A stretch of 64,000 nucleotides of DNA from Callaeas wilsoni (lineage: Eukaryota; Chordata; Aves; Passeriformes; Callaeidae): positions 372,001 through 436,000 of the forward strand of contig VWPU01010305.1 of the NCBI GenBank assembly GCA_013398955.1, in the 5' to 3' direction. How positions within the stretch are numbered: the stretch's first letter is position 1; every line of letters starts with the position of its first letter. This document shows positions 36,301 through 50,045 of the stretch, in pieces. A program made the translations under genes and the position numbers. The notes under the pieces are model-generated. The model did not search any database, was not told the DNA's origin, and was given only the letters and a program-made list of their open reading frames with translations.

Positions 36301-38063
36301 TTCCAGTAGTGTTTTGCTAGAGATCAAGTCCAAAGTAATAAGCAGTGAATTTGTTCATTACTAGTAGGGTGAAAGGAATGATAAAATTCACCTGCATCAT
36401 TATCGCAGACACAGTATCAATAAAAGATATGTTTTGAGTGAAGAAAATGTACTAGCATTTGTGGCTGAATGTGACGAGTGATGAAAACTGAAATACAACA
36501 TTGTAATTCAAGAGTTACTTAATAGTGGCTTGGAGAAAAATAGTATTTTTTAAAAACCCCGTCTTTACAAATCAGGGAGAAGAAATAAGAAAAAAGCAAA
36601 TTTTAAAACAGTGTTTGGGATTTAAATTAGTTTATTGGATTAAAAATTTTAGTGAAAATATGCAGTTTAAAATACAAGTGTTTGAATCAGTCTTATTCAT
36701 GTACTGAAGCTGTGGCTATTTTCCATGATATTAATTTTGCTTTAATTAAAATACTGAGGTGTATACACTGGAATTTGGACAGTGTTCATTCAAAATGTAA
36801 GATTTTACATGATATGCCTTGAAAAACTATTTGTAGCAAAGGACAACAAACTTGTGCTTTTTGCTAAGTCTTTAAGTGGGATTCTCAAGTAATCTATAAT
36901 TCAGTTAATTGATGTAGTATTAATTGTGCTTTGTTATTGGATTTATTTCTTCAGCAGTTTCTGCGAGAAACATATTTGCCTAAAATATTGTTCCTGTGGC
37001 TCACATTTTCTTATAAAAACTGAAATTCACTTGAAAGAAGGGAAACCATTTAAGTTTCACACCTCCCATGCATATGTGGCAGATACCAGGTTAGTTTGGT
37101 TACTTTGATTCTTACTTTTGAGCAATGTGAATTAAGTTTCCATGTGACTCTTATTTCCATTTGTTCTACATTTATTGTCAGATAGGTGAAACTAGTTCCT
37201 GAACTTTAGCATCAGAACTCATGAGTCTGAGAACAGCCTTGTGTTTCTGTATTTTTCTCAACCCATTGCAAAACTTGATGCATGGAAAGCGAGTTTGCTT
37301 AGGTTGTGGCGAAAGGAATATCCAACCAAATATTTTTCTGGCAGTGGTAAAGCACTTTGGTTTCCCGAATACATCCTTTTCGTCTTCTCTTGGAACTTTG
37401 AGAAGGATTTAAGGTGTTTGGAAAATTTTTTCTTTGATACTCAAATAAAACATAAAAACATTAAAATAACTCACAAAGGCTTGCTTAAAAAAATCTGATG
37501 GGAGTTTATTTCATGCAATATCATCAATATAAAATCTTTTCTTAATTCTCATTCTAAAAGAAATTTTGGAGCTAGTGTTGTTCAGAAAACACAGACAGGT
37601 TTGGGGTGTTGAGATTTATCAATGTTCTACAATGGGGAACAAAAAAGTAAACCCATTGTTTATACCCTAAAATAAAAACTAACCTTTTGAGTGGGTAGTG
37701 AGGATTTGTGCTTAGAGATGCTGGAAGCCAAGTTCAAGGTTTGCTTTTCTAGAGCAAAAGTCTCTGTTACAGAATTGGATGGAATAGACATTAAACACTG
37801 CTCACCTCTGCCCAGTGCCTTGGTGCAACAGTCTGATCTGACATGAACCTCTTGGGATAGACATATTGCCAGAATATCTGCCAAATATTTATGCTCTGAT
37901 TAAAAAAAAAAAAAAAAAAAGCCAGGTTTCAGCTTATTTTAGTTAAATGTTTCCTCCACATCTTTGTTAGCTGTGCAGTAGGCCATCGCTGACTTGAAAT
38001 GGTCAGTCACAAAAATAGACTGGATTAAGAAAAGGGTGTTCTTGGGAACTCTCATGGTTTCTG
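36301..38063. other. A+T-rich non-coding stretch
   Basis: No gene or transposon is recognised. A 19-base A-run lies at 37902-37920. Overlapping 63- and 85-codon frames at 37221-37498 are chance-sized and match nothing known. Confidence 0.5.
37902..37920. repeat. Poly-A tract (19)
   Basis: Uninterrupted run of A. The adjoining sequence is not recognised as a retrocopy. Confidence 0.9.
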
Positions 38064-38320
38064 AGTAATCACAGGAGTAATGAACTTGGAAGTGACCTCC
38101 AGGGTCTCTATTCTAACTTCCTGCTCGAAGGAATCAGCTACAGGATGAGGCCAGTTTAGTCCAGGCTTTGTCCTGTGAGCCTTAAACTTCCAGGGATGGA
38201 GACTACACAACCCCTCTAGGCAGTGTCCTCATGGGAGCAATGTTTTCCTTGTATTCAGTCACAGCCATGGCTATTTCAGTACATGTTCTCTGTCTTTTGT
38301 TCTTCCACCGCGTCTGCTGG
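38064..38320 (-). mobile_element. CR1 LINE fragment, 3' region, minus strand
   Basis: The plus strand shows the reverse complement of the CR1 3' region: aatcacag near the start, then ggaagtgacctccagg, a decayed taacttcctgctcgaag, cttccagggatggagac followed by cacaacccctctaggca, and gttttccttgtattcag. It is considerably diverged, so it is an old insertion. The right boundary is uncertain. The open frames at 38223-38477 and 38231-38419 are by-products. Confidence 0.8.
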
Positions 38321-41300
38321 CATAGGTTTTGGAATCTCAGCAACCTGCAGTGTCAGACTTGGTATACATTCCTGTCAGTGCCAGGTGGGTTATTCGCAGT
38401 TTCGAAGCAGACTCTGTAATCAGGGGTGCAGCAAAGGGCTGGCAAACAGGTGTGGGATTTTTTTAGGAGGGAGATAGACGTGTAGAAGCAGAATGCCAAG
38501 GTGAGGGAGAGCCGGGAAGGCTCCTTTGCCGGGGTTATTGAAGAATGCTGGCACCTGGATTGTTTGGCCCCCTTGCTGGGTCACAAAGACTTGCCATCCC
38601 AATCCCAGAGGCTATCCAAATTCTCAAATGCCTCTTTTTTTACTCTGGCAAAGCTGTGTCCTTGGAATGAAATACCTTTTTTTTTTTCTGCTCCAAAACA
38701 ACAGATCATGGCAGAAAATGTCATTCCAAATTAAAAATACTGGAGGTAGCCATGGATTCTTTTTCTTGCATTTTCTAATCCTTTCTGAAATGGAGCTTTG
38801 AGTCCTTTTTATATTTGGGTTTTCCTCCTACTGTGTATTGATTTAACAACTAACCAAATGTTATTAAGCATTTTTCCTTTTGGAATATGATTATTTTCTC
38901 AGTTTGATAGACTGACCTTTTTCTTTTTTCCTCTTGACATGCATGTAATTCATCCCATCAAACATATTTCTTCTGATGTTTTAGGGTTTTTTTTGTTCCC
39001 CCATTTAATTTCAGTGTCTAGGGCCCCCTTCTGTTTCAGAGAAAGGCAGTGAAATGCCTAAGACTGCAGTCTGAAAGCATTTTTTTTTTATAGTGGTAAC
39101 TTACTTCCTTTGTAGTCAAAAAATTTCTCTTTTCTTACAAGGTCTCCTAGATTCAGTGACATGGATAATTTTGCTTTCTTTTTGTATCCTCAAGTAGCCC
39201 CTTACTCTCCCACCCACATACTCCTTGGGTTTTTTTGCGGGAGTTCTGTGTCTGAGAACCATGCCACATCCCACACAATCCTTTATGAAAAAGAAAAAAA
39301 TGTAAACTACATAACCCTTCCAGAACATGTTTCGAAACCACAGCAGCCATCTGGTTTTCCAGAAGGCCTGCTGTTCTTTTCATGTTTAGAGGAATAGTTT
39401 GATAACAAACTTGTCTAATAAATATAGAGCTGAAAGACAACAAATAAGTGTTTGCCGTCTCCTGACATTTTTGATGTTTTCCTAATTTATAACATTAAAG
39501 ACTGTTAAAACAGATGGGGTTTAATATATTCTCCTGTACAAACACATGGCTGAAGTTGTGTACAATATCAGCGTGTTGGATTATGCATACACGATCAGAT
39601 TTCACTTCATCCATTTATTCTACAGGAGCAACGTTTAACTACTAGCAAGCATTTTTTGGTAAAGGTAATCTGTTAACCCTCATAAACAAAATGCAGTATG
39701 CATTGTAGTAAACAAAAACGTAGTACAGCATAATCAGTAATCATCTCTGTAAACACTTTGTTTTATGATTGAATTAATGAAAGAAGAAAACTTTGGTCAA
39801 GTTGCAAATATTTATTTGGCCATCTTTTGTATTAACTGGATTCTAGGAACTTCCCCTTAAAGCCAACATTGTCTGATTAAATGCTTAGCTGAAATTTGTC
39901 TTGAAATAACCAATAGTATATCAGTATGAAAGCCCATATCCCTGCCTGAGGAGCAGGAATATGTTAGAAGAGGTGTCTGGTTGGCAATACCAGTTTGGTG
40001 CAGACTCCATATGTACCTTTGCCAGCTTACCATGCTTTTCCACTTTGACTCATTGAATTCATAGTTTTCCTAACAGCTCACAGAGTGTTGAAATTTGCTG
40101 TTCTGAGGCTGCTGTCACAGATAATGGGGAAAAAATAGATGGTATCAAATCAGATTCAAACAAATAATCTATCCAGTTATTAGTATAACAGCATTCACCT
40201 GTATTTTATGGAAAGTTCCACCCATATAATACTGTAACTCATAATGTTGGAGAGCTATTAAGGTATTTATTGATTCTAAGCAAACTTTAAAGTCAGCACT
40301 GGAAGATAAAAGAAGGTGTCTGTGTCACCCTACTGCAATTCATGTTAAAACATGGAGTAGATGCACTCCTAATATGAAAATATCAGAGTGTAGACACATA
40401 CTATAGCTTACTTTGTTTTCACTTGGGGAAAAAATATTTAAGTCACTAAATCTTGACTTTATGCCATTGTTTAGTTTTACCATGGTAGAACATTTTAAAT
40501 GACTCCTGCTTTCCAGAAGGTGATCTGTTAAGTTCTGTAAATATGAGAGAAAATTTTCTACTTGGGGTTGAGTGGGACAGAAAATACTGGCTCTGGTCCA
40601 GCAAGACACTGAAACCACCTGATAAACTTCTTTGTTTAATGTTAACGAAGCACTGAACAAGTTTGGGATGAGAGCAGTCAGCATCTATTGAAATCATCAG
40701 ATCTGTGTAGTCTAAAATAACAATCTACTCTGTTTTTTTCAGAAAGATGTGTTCTGGATCAACTTTGCAAAAATTGGGACTATATGAAATGGCTGTTTTC
40801 ACCCTGATTTATTTTGCTTAAAAATGAGGTTTTCAAACAATTTGCTATCTTAATTTTAGCAGTTTGATTCTTTTGTGTGCTAACAAAAAGAAATATGCAA
40901 ATGAGCTACCATTTTGCTTTCTAGCAAAATACATTTCTGTGCAAACACTTGACTTTATAACGTACTTCAGTGTTCTGTCTTGTAATTATAAGTTAAATCT
41001 GCATTTCTCTTTGACTTAACTGTTGAATTGTGTGAGGTTGTTTATACTTGAATTTTCATTTATTCTAGCTTTCTGTCCACTTAGATGTGCACTTACTGTG
41101 CATTACACTTATGAAGTTTGGTTTCATGTACAGCAAGAAAATTTTACCAATATATGTAAATGTCTTCCTTCCTCCAGTATCCTGAAAAATCTGTATGTAC
41201 AGATATTATTTTGTTACTTAAACAATGATTAAAGAATGATAAGTAGGAATTTTGCCTGTATAGTCCAAAGAATCAGAATTCCCAGATGTTCTATTACTCC

Positions 41301-43419
41301 TGATCTCAAGGTGGTTTAGTGAATTAACTTTGAATGCACCAAAATGCTTTTCAGAAGGAGAATACTGAGGGTTGTACTTGTAACTTTGTTTTCTGATCTA
41401 TTCTACTTTTATTTAAAGCTTCTGTGGAAATCCTGATTTAAGGAAAGATCTTTTATAAGTTTTACTAAATCTTAGCATTAAAGCAATCCCAAAGGAACTG
41501 CATTTTATTGGTATGTAGATGGCTTTTTTGGGACCAAAATTGCTTCAAGGTTGGTTTTTCGGTCACATGGTTGGCATCTCTTGTAGTTTACTGTGCCAGT
41601 GAGGAGTGTCTGACCATTTGGGATCAGCACTGACACAACCTCTGCCACTGAACTTCCTAGGCTGAGAGGTTGGACAGGGACTTGCCATCCAACGCGTTTA
41701 AGTGCTTAATTGTGGCTACATCTTGCTCAGTTGTGGCTACAGCATAATGGACAGAACCCAAATCTGTGACGTGAAAGGTGCCTAATTTTTGAAAGTAAAC
41801 ATTACCATAACAATTTATTCAAGAGGTAGTTCATATTGGAATTTAATTTTGCTTGTGGCATTGGTGCCCAGCTCAGTTATCTAGTTATGCTTATGTGTGT
41901 TCAAGAAGATTTGTCAGTTCTAAGAACTTGTCGCTTAGCCTGTAGCCATACAAAATTCCATTCAGTATCAAAAAGAAGATTCTTAGGACTGCAGATTTTG
42001 TGATCTTAAAAAAGTTTGTTTTTTCTCTTCTGCTATATTCTGTAAAGAAAAACACAACAAACAAAAAAATCTAAAAGCAGCCAAAACCAACAAATAAATG
42101 CATATTTAAATCATACATTGGGATTAAAATATGTCGAGCTCTGAAAGCTTGAATTTTACATTTCCTTCTAACCTTAAAATTAACATTAACCTTTTAATGT
42201 TACGTGATTGGATACCTATTTGAATTCATGTATGGGAAGTTGAATTTATATTAAATTTCAGATTCTGGATGTTTAGGAACAGGTAATGCTTTCTTTGGAT
42301 TTCGTTGTGATAGGAAAGGTTTTAATTTTCTTGTGTGGCTTTTTTTCTCTTGTGTTTTGAATATTGTCAGCTGTGTAGCCCAATGGATGATTAAAGTTAT
42401 GCTGTAGTAGGAGTTTTGCTAGGTCTGTGTTTTACCACCTTTATACTGAATGTAACTGTACCTTTTGTGTGCCTGAAGGTCTGCTTTGTGTACTCTTTGC
42501 ACCTTTTATTTTCATTGTCTGTGGGAAAGTATGTAATTATCAATCCATACATAGCAGGAAGAATATATTAAATTCTAAGCAGTGTAGTTTTGATTTTAAA
42601 ATATTCTGGAAGCTTTTATAGTTTACTTTGAAAGAAAATATGAATATTTTTCTCAAATCTTACTCTTTACTTTCAGCTGAGTCCAAAAATGTAACTGTTC
42701 TTAATTGTTGCATGCGGAACAACAAATCCATAAGCTATAAGCTGACTCAACTGGGGTTTACATTATAGACCACCAGCAAATGTAATTGTATGCTGTACAC
42801 TTGATGAAAAGTACAATATATATCCTCTCAGTAAGGGTTCTTTATTATAAAAGGGCTAGGTATTGCTCGGGTATTAACTATACTGTACTAAAACCCATAA
42901 ACACCTTTTTATACATAGAGTGCACACTTCAATGCAACAATCGAATGCTTTTCTATAAATAACAAACTTATGGAAAAAGAGGCCTTTGATTGCTTTCCAA
43001 GAATGCATTGAAACCTTAGAGGGACTTTATTTGATTCCAGGAGTTGAGTGCTGGTTTGTGTATATCAATATCAGACCTCTCATAATTATTAAAAAATATG
43101 CTTTTATTTTAATATTGGGCTACGCATAGCTTACAAATGGAGTTTATCATACTATGAAAAATTTAAGTCTTAAGTAGTGTTCTACATATTTTAACATCGT
43201 TAATGCACAAAAGGTAGATTTTTTTCCTGTAAAAGTAATGTATCTACTAAACACATGGCTAAAAGTAGTGTCAAATAAGGGGTTGAGGGTTAGAGGGGAA
43301 CTTTTCTCCAAGTGATTACTCGAAGTCACTTCTGTGCTGAGCTTTGGGTGAAGTGTCAGACTTCCTTCCCACAAAGAATTACTGTGAAAAAAAGCCCATT
43401 TTGTTTTATGCCTGGAACA
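38321..43419. other. Non-coding stretch, nothing recognised
   Basis: A GC-richer segment follows the CR1 to about 38620 and may include further, unrecognisable CR1 or other old repeat. The rest is A+T-rich. There is a short imperfect direct repeat near 41705-41741 (ttgtggctaca twice, about 26 bp apart). No gene is recognised. Confidence 0.5.
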
Positions 43420-43760
43420 GGTGACGCCTAAATGCTAAGTGCGCATTTGGTTGAATGTTAGATGGGAGCTGCCCGTGACATCAATCACTTAATTTCATTG
43501 TCAGGCTGAGAAAGCAGCAGTTGTTTTGTCTAAAGGTGGGACTGAGTTATGTGTGGCCTGACTGCGCGGCAGATGGAATGTGGCTGCCTCTCTGTATGAA
43601 TAGTGTCATGCAGCTATTAACATACATGCTACAGATGGCAGTTTGTAACCGAGTGCGTAAAGCCCAGAACTGCAGCAAAGGGGTGCAAGCCGTGAAAAGC
43701 TCTTTGCCTGCTTTGCACTACCCTGTATGTGCTCTTGGTGTTTATATGAACGAATGATTA
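43420..43760. promoter_or_regulatory. Possible conserved enhancer block
   Basis: Non-repetitive sequence with more CpG than its flanks (about a dozen) and a tgacatcaatcacttaat cluster near 43477-43495 that resembles adjoining MEIS, PBX and homeodomain sites. Short open frames on both strands do not resemble proteins. The call rests on composition and motifs only. Confidence 0.25.
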
Positions 43761-46700
43761 AAAGGTGGCTAGCAGTGATATGATTCTTTATGGGGGTTCC
43801 AACTCCTACCCAAATTCTAAAGCGAAACCAAAATAGCGTAATTATTTCTTTATAGGAGATGTGGAAATCTTTTGCATAGTAAAATATGAAGTATTTATTT
43901 ATCCTTGAGAACTCACATGTTTGAAAGAGCATCTGTTTTTCATTGAAGATGTATTTTTCCCAAACTGTACATCTGGGAAGTTTGAGTCACAAGAAAGTTA
44001 GCAACTTGCACAAAATGACAGGTTGCCTTAAATTAGGAGCCTTGATTTCATAGTCCAGTGGTTTGCTCTTGTTAGTCCATCACATTGCTTGCATCTGGCT
44101 TTGTAAAGCATGCAATTGAAAAATAAATTATATTTTTTTGTCTTATATCCTTATTAATGGGTACCACTGGCTGGAATAACTAGTTTGACTGGCTGATCTG
44201 TGTTTATGGAAGCCCGTTGGCTTCCATGTAGTTTTGGTTGGCTAAAGGAAAGCCTTCATGGTTTTGCAACAGCTTGATTCAGAGGAAGAAAGAAACATCA
44301 GTTTTTCTGCCGTATCCTAAGGGAGTGCCTTGGATGATGTGGGATTTCTGTTCTCCCGGGATTTCTTGTGTCCTTGCTTTAGTAGGTCAATAGTGAGACA
44401 GGCTTTTGGGCTTTACCAGCTGTATAACTCCTTGAGAATGTGCAGGTTTCCAAGTGGCTCCAAGGTAACAATTAGCTTCTTATAAACACCTATAGGCAAC
44501 CATTTTTAAGACCTAATTCCCCAGGGATACAGATTCTGTTGTCAGAAACAGAATCAAACAGTTTTTTTATAATGACAATGATTTCACTCCAAATTCTTTT
44601 GTTATATGTGCTGTGACTTCAGTTTCAAAGAGCTGACCATGGTATTTATTTCAGTACACTAATCCATTCCTGTGAGAATTGGGTTTTTGAGGTTTTTGTA
44701 GCTTCAGCAGTTTTGCTAGGTAACTAAAACTTGTTAAGGTATTTGAATAGATGCCTCATTTGCAGAGAATTACAGTGGATTATGGTATGACTTGGGTCAA
44801 ATAACTTCCTGTCTATCTCTCTCCTCACTATCTTCTGTAGCAAGATTCTAGACTCCTTCCAACATATTGAACTCATTCAAACCCAGCTCTTGACTGGAAC
44901 TTGTAATTGTTTATTATAGGAACTCATCTAGAGCCAAAAATCTGTTCACAGGTCCGTGGACTTCTATGCAAAATCTTTCTTCCAAAGGCTGTGCTAATTA
45001 AGGAGTGAGCACCTGAATATTCCTTTAGCACCTGAAGTAATTTGAAAGCTATGGATGTGCTATATGAACTATTTATAAAGAGGCAGCTGAGAAAAGCAAG
45101 TGTATTGTATTAGGGGTTTACATTCATTACCCTGAAGGACCATAAAAGAAATGTGAAAATCCAAAAGAAAATTGAAAATTCCTGGTTGATAGATAGATGT
45201 CCAAAATAAGCCTTCATAATCCAGAAGATATAAAAGGGAATGGGGGAAAAAACATGTATTATCGTTCAAAAAGCTCAGTCTTTAAAATTAAAATAGCAAG
45301 TGTAAATATATTTAGTCCTATTTTTCTTTTATAAATAAGTGTAATCATGAATACACGATAGAGATTACAAAATTTTGTGTATCTGAATTTAGCTTTTACA
45401 TTTGTTTCTAATAATGGCAAAAATTTTTGCTCTTCATGAGCTACCATAAACATAATTTGATGCAGTCAAGACAAGGAGGAGCTTTTTGATTTTTTCAGTC
45501 TTATGCTACTGTAAATATTTAATCAAGTTTTAAACATTAAAGAAGCACTTGGGCCTTCCTTGTACGGTGTTCCCGGTAGAGTTGTAGATCTTATTAAAAT
45601 CATTTGTTATGTTGGTTGGGCGCTTTTAAATGAATCAAGCTTAATACCCTGGTTTTTCACCTCTGAAGGAATGGGTTCAAAGATCTAGCTCAGGTCACAA
45701 GGTAAATTAGCTGGTAACCTTAGCACAGCCCCTCGTGGATGGACAAACTGATCTCTGCTGTTCTTCCGCCAGCCCCCCACAGAAAAGTAATGTTTTCATC
45801 TTTACCGAGTGTGTAGAAAGTCTTTGGGTTTGCAACTTACAGGCATGTTTTGGCATTAAACATAATTCTGCAATTCTATGTTCTGTCTTAAGGATCCAGG
45901 CTTTACACAGGCTGTTTTCTAAGCATAAACACACTTGAAAGTTTTGGAAATTCCTGTAAATAGTTATCCATGCTCTACTCATAACCTTATTTATTCAGAT
46001 AGAGTTCTGTCTTTATTGTGGACCACAAATCTATTCGTACTCACATACCAATAAGTGTTGTGTTTAACAGGAATTACTTGCTTTTCCTATGAAGCATCCT
46101 TTTAGTTTTTCAGTTCTGCCACTGGTTTCTCACAGAGTTGTGATCCCAGACTTCATCAGGGAGTTGTGATGTCAGCTTCAATGCAAAATTGATGCCAATA
46201 AACTCTTTTGTTGTTTCTCTTTTCGTACTTTTTTTTTTCTCACAAAAATATCCAGATATTAGTTGAGAAGTTGTCTGACCATCTTCTTACCAGTAGAAAA
46301 AAAAGAAGATTTGAAGCTTTTCTTTTTCTTATGATATTGAGGAAGAGTTGAAAGTACAATTCTCAGCTGGGAACTAAATAGTAGATACAGACATTAGGGA
46401 AGACTCACATCAGCCAGCTGCACTGAGGAGCAAGTAAATGTTTCTGGCCACTAAATAAAGCAATGAAACAGCTTCTGAAAATGATATTTTGAGGTAAATA
46501 TTAGGGATTATCTTGTCCTTTTGGTACTCTTATCCACAGTACCCACTTGTCACCCTGAAACTTAGAATTTTTGTCATAAGAAGGGGAACTTCTCTTTGCT
46601 TGTTTGCACAGTGCTAAGTGTATGTGAGTTCTTGCCCATAGATTCTGCTGTAATACTTGTTATAAAGATTTTATTAATTTAAAATTCCTTTTGTTCTAAA

Positions 46701-48969
46701 ATGGCTGTAAAATAAGCTATAATAAATGTGAATTTGGATGGATGCTAGACCTCAGCACCTGGTCCTGGTCTCAGGGGAAAAATCATCTGGAGAAATTGTA
46801 GACATTCATGTAAAATTGGACCAATAACAGAAAATTAAACCTGTAGTGTATTCGTTTGTGGTTTATTTCTAGATCTGTTTGAAGTTCTTTATTTTATTTA
46901 GTTGATATAAAGACTCTTTTTTACTTTTCAACTGTGTAACTCTTGAAGAATGCAAAAGAAATAATTGGCTTCTATCTTTTCAGTACTGTAAACCACAACA
47001 AGGTCTAATAATATTCACAGCTAATAAATAATGCAAGACTGGCAGGCTCTACAACCCTGTTTAACAGCAAAGACTTTAGGAAAGCACACAGAATCTTAAG
47101 TTCTTTCATTATTTTTGACATTGATTTGTCATTAAGAAAATATATTAGTTCAGGTTAAATTGATCTGAAACATCCATTAATATAGGTGATAGATTCCTTT
47201 TTTTGTTTCACTTCCTTGATATCTCAAATTAAGCAATGCAGAAAAAGCTAATTGTACTGAATATTTTTCTCTGATAAATTTTGTTCTGAAAATAGGCCTG
47301 GAGATCTATGGTGACAGGTAGATGCAAGTCTGTATTAGGCTTGCTGCTAATAAGGTCGGGTATAGTTGACATCATCCATCTATAAAATGGATTAAACATT
47401 ACTTACCAAAATGTACCAGAATATATTCACAACTACATCTAAAGAATTAATGACCCCATAGTGCACAGAGGTGCTTAGATGGAAAAGAATACTTTTTCTC
47501 TCACCCTTTTTGATATCCCACATAGATTTATTTTTTTATATACTGTTGCTTATCTATACAATTCATGTCAGCTAAAACTACTTTGTGTACTCTACATGGT
47601 TGAAAATCTTCAAATACTCTCATTTTAACACCTGAAAACAATTTTGAAGTTCGCCATTTTCCCAGAGCAGATGTCTTTCTCAGTCCTTTCACTGAATTCC
47701 TCTTCTTCTCCTTACCTGCTTTAGTCAAAAAACCCAATTCAAAATAATTATGCTCATCTGAGTTAAAAGACATGCTTAACTCTTTCACGAGAGGATGCAA
47801 GTCTAACATTTCACATGCTTTGTTTTGTTCTTTACAAAATAGTTATTATTGGTTTGGGGGTTTTTTAAACTATTGTCAAAGCTACGCTGATTTGCTTTGC
47901 TTCCCACAAGAAGTTGTCTCAAAGAAATGTCACAGAAAGATGAGGCAGTAGATCGTAGTGAGTCCTGTAAGACTATTGGGGTTAGAGTGTTGTATACAAC
48001 TATGTCTGTATGATCTCCAGCCTGCCTGTATTTGAGATATACATTCATAAAAAGGGATTCTTTGAGAAAAAACTCTTCAGAGTCCGCTTTTATGTGTAAT
48101 TAACCTGTTCTGGGTTCAGTCCTTCAGTTACAACCAGTTCCTTTCCACTCTACTGAGCTTATTCTAGAAGGCTCTAAGAAACAACAGTGAGAGAAAGAGC
48201 ACCATATTTACAAATAACTTCCCCTAAAATCTATCACAGTGTCTGTAACATGCAACTACATGTTTTGGAGCGGGAGGGTGAAGTGCTATGCATGACATTC
48301 TGGAGCGTATTTAAGCAATTTTAATAGGTCTTTGGAACCATGGAGGACATTATGCAATGTCAAAACTTGTAGATGTTTCATTGTAGTTCTTTAACATCTG
48401 GGTGCAAAAAGCTATCAAGCTTCATGGTTCATGTTCATATTTCAAACTTACCAAACATGGAGATGATCCAGGTGTGCCTGTTCAGGATCCTCATGCTTCT
48501 GCCAGGTATGCCATGGAAGCAGGAATACTCAGGAATTTTTTGTGACACTCAGCCGCTAGTCACAGTAAGACCGAAAGCAGGGCATGCTATCCACCAATGC
48601 ATGGCAACCTATCAACTCTGGTTGTAGATAAATTTTGGTACCAGTAGGACTGTGTATGCATTACATATATGCTTCAGTGCCTCCCTGAACAAGCGGTTTT
48701 GATACTGCAAAGGTAGACAGGAAGTAACCTGTTACAGCAAGAAGAAAGAAAAAGAAGTGGTCTGTCAAAATAATGTATCTGTTCAACTTCTTATGGCAAA
48801 AATATGTGTAATGTGTTGAATTTTTCTTGGTATACAAGGATACAGACATTTCTTCAATGTTGTCTACACAGATGTTACTGTACTAATGCAGAATTTATTT
48901 TTTTTTGTTCATTTTTGTGAAAGTGGAAAAGTGACCATATATCATAATTATTCTTCTAGATAATGTATA
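43761..48969. other. A+T-rich non-coding stretch
   Basis: Nothing recognised except the hairpin at 44532-44555. Many small open frames occur, all chance-sized, the longest 93 codons (47528-47809, minus). Confidence 0.55.
44532..44555. repeat. Perfect 9-bp hairpin
   Basis: gattctgtt (44532-44540), six-base loop, aacagaatc (44547-44555). Could be structural or chance. Confidence 0.4.
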
Positions 48970-49080
48970 GAGGCTTTTTCTATGTTGGAAAATGTTTTTC
49001 AGGATGTTAGGAAATATCTGTAAAACCATCCATAGCACTGTAAAAGCTATGGAAAACATTTTCCAACATCAGCAAGCCTT
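48970..49080. repeat. Long imperfect inverted repeat with a nested inner hairpin
   Basis: A perfect 17-bp inverted repeat pairs 48982-48998 (atgttggaaaatgtttt) with 49053-49069. Beyond a small internal loop, the pairing continues through aggc (48971-48974) with gcct (49076-49079). Between the arms sits a second perfect hairpin, ccatagc (49030-49036) with gctatgg (49046-49052), directly abutting the outer right arm. It may be a MITE-like palindromic element, a precursor-RNA-like hairpin or a cruciform. I recognise no family. Confidence 0.6.
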
Positions 49081-50009
49081 CATAAAAAAGATTTTTCAAA
49101 CACACTTTTAAAATTAAATAATTAAAATGCGTCTCTCCATTCTGCTACCATTTTATTTTAAATCAAAGAATGCCATATTGACACTTCATGAATTTTTTTT
49201 AATAATCTACCATTTATAATGACCATGTTTAATTGCTCTAATTTAAAAAGACGCTATCTGATTGCCTGCATGCATATAACAAAAAACGTAATTGTCTTGT
49301 GCAAACCACTGAATAGATTTAGGAATCTTCAATAACAAAATTACATTAATAGCATATGCTATTAAAGATGATTGATGGCAAAATTGGAAGCATACTGGTT
49401 TTACACCACACAAAAGAGTACGGTGCTTTGAAGATGGTTCTGAGAGTGTCAACAACAGTACAAAGAAGAAAAACAGTGTAATACTCAAAGTCCCACTTGA
49501 CTAAAAAAATGGATTTCGTAGTGGTGTAGATCAAATTTTATTTTACTTGGGATGACAATATTTCTCTGTTCGTTCTAAATATGTCTTGTGTATGTGATTA
49601 TACATTTCAACATATATTGAGCTTAAATCTGTTTAAATACCTATTTTATCTCACAGAACAAGCAGCTTAACTTATAGCCATTTTTCAGAGATAAAAAAAT
49701 CTCAACTCCATATTATTTCTCAGTTTGTTTAATCTATTTTTTATAGCATTTCCTCCTGTGAACATATAAGCAAACATGAGATCCATTAATCGGTTTGCAC
49801 TATTCTGCACTTTGAAAGCTTGTTTCTGTATTTAAAAGAAATCAAAACTAGAAAAAAAGAATGCAAGGCAAGTGACGAAGGTCATAACTTTCTTAAGTTA
49901 GTTTGAGAGTCGCTTCTGCTTTTATTGATAGCAGGATTGTAATGTGAAGTTCTCTAAAACTCTAAAGTTTTACAGCAGGCACTTTTATAATACATACATT
50001 ATACTTTAA

Positions 50010-50045
50010 TATGTACATATATATATGTATATTTTAATATATATG
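50010..50045. repeat. TA-rich simple repeat
   Basis: Alternating ta/at sequence with interruptions (acatatatatatg and ttttaatatatatg). Confidence 0.7.
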
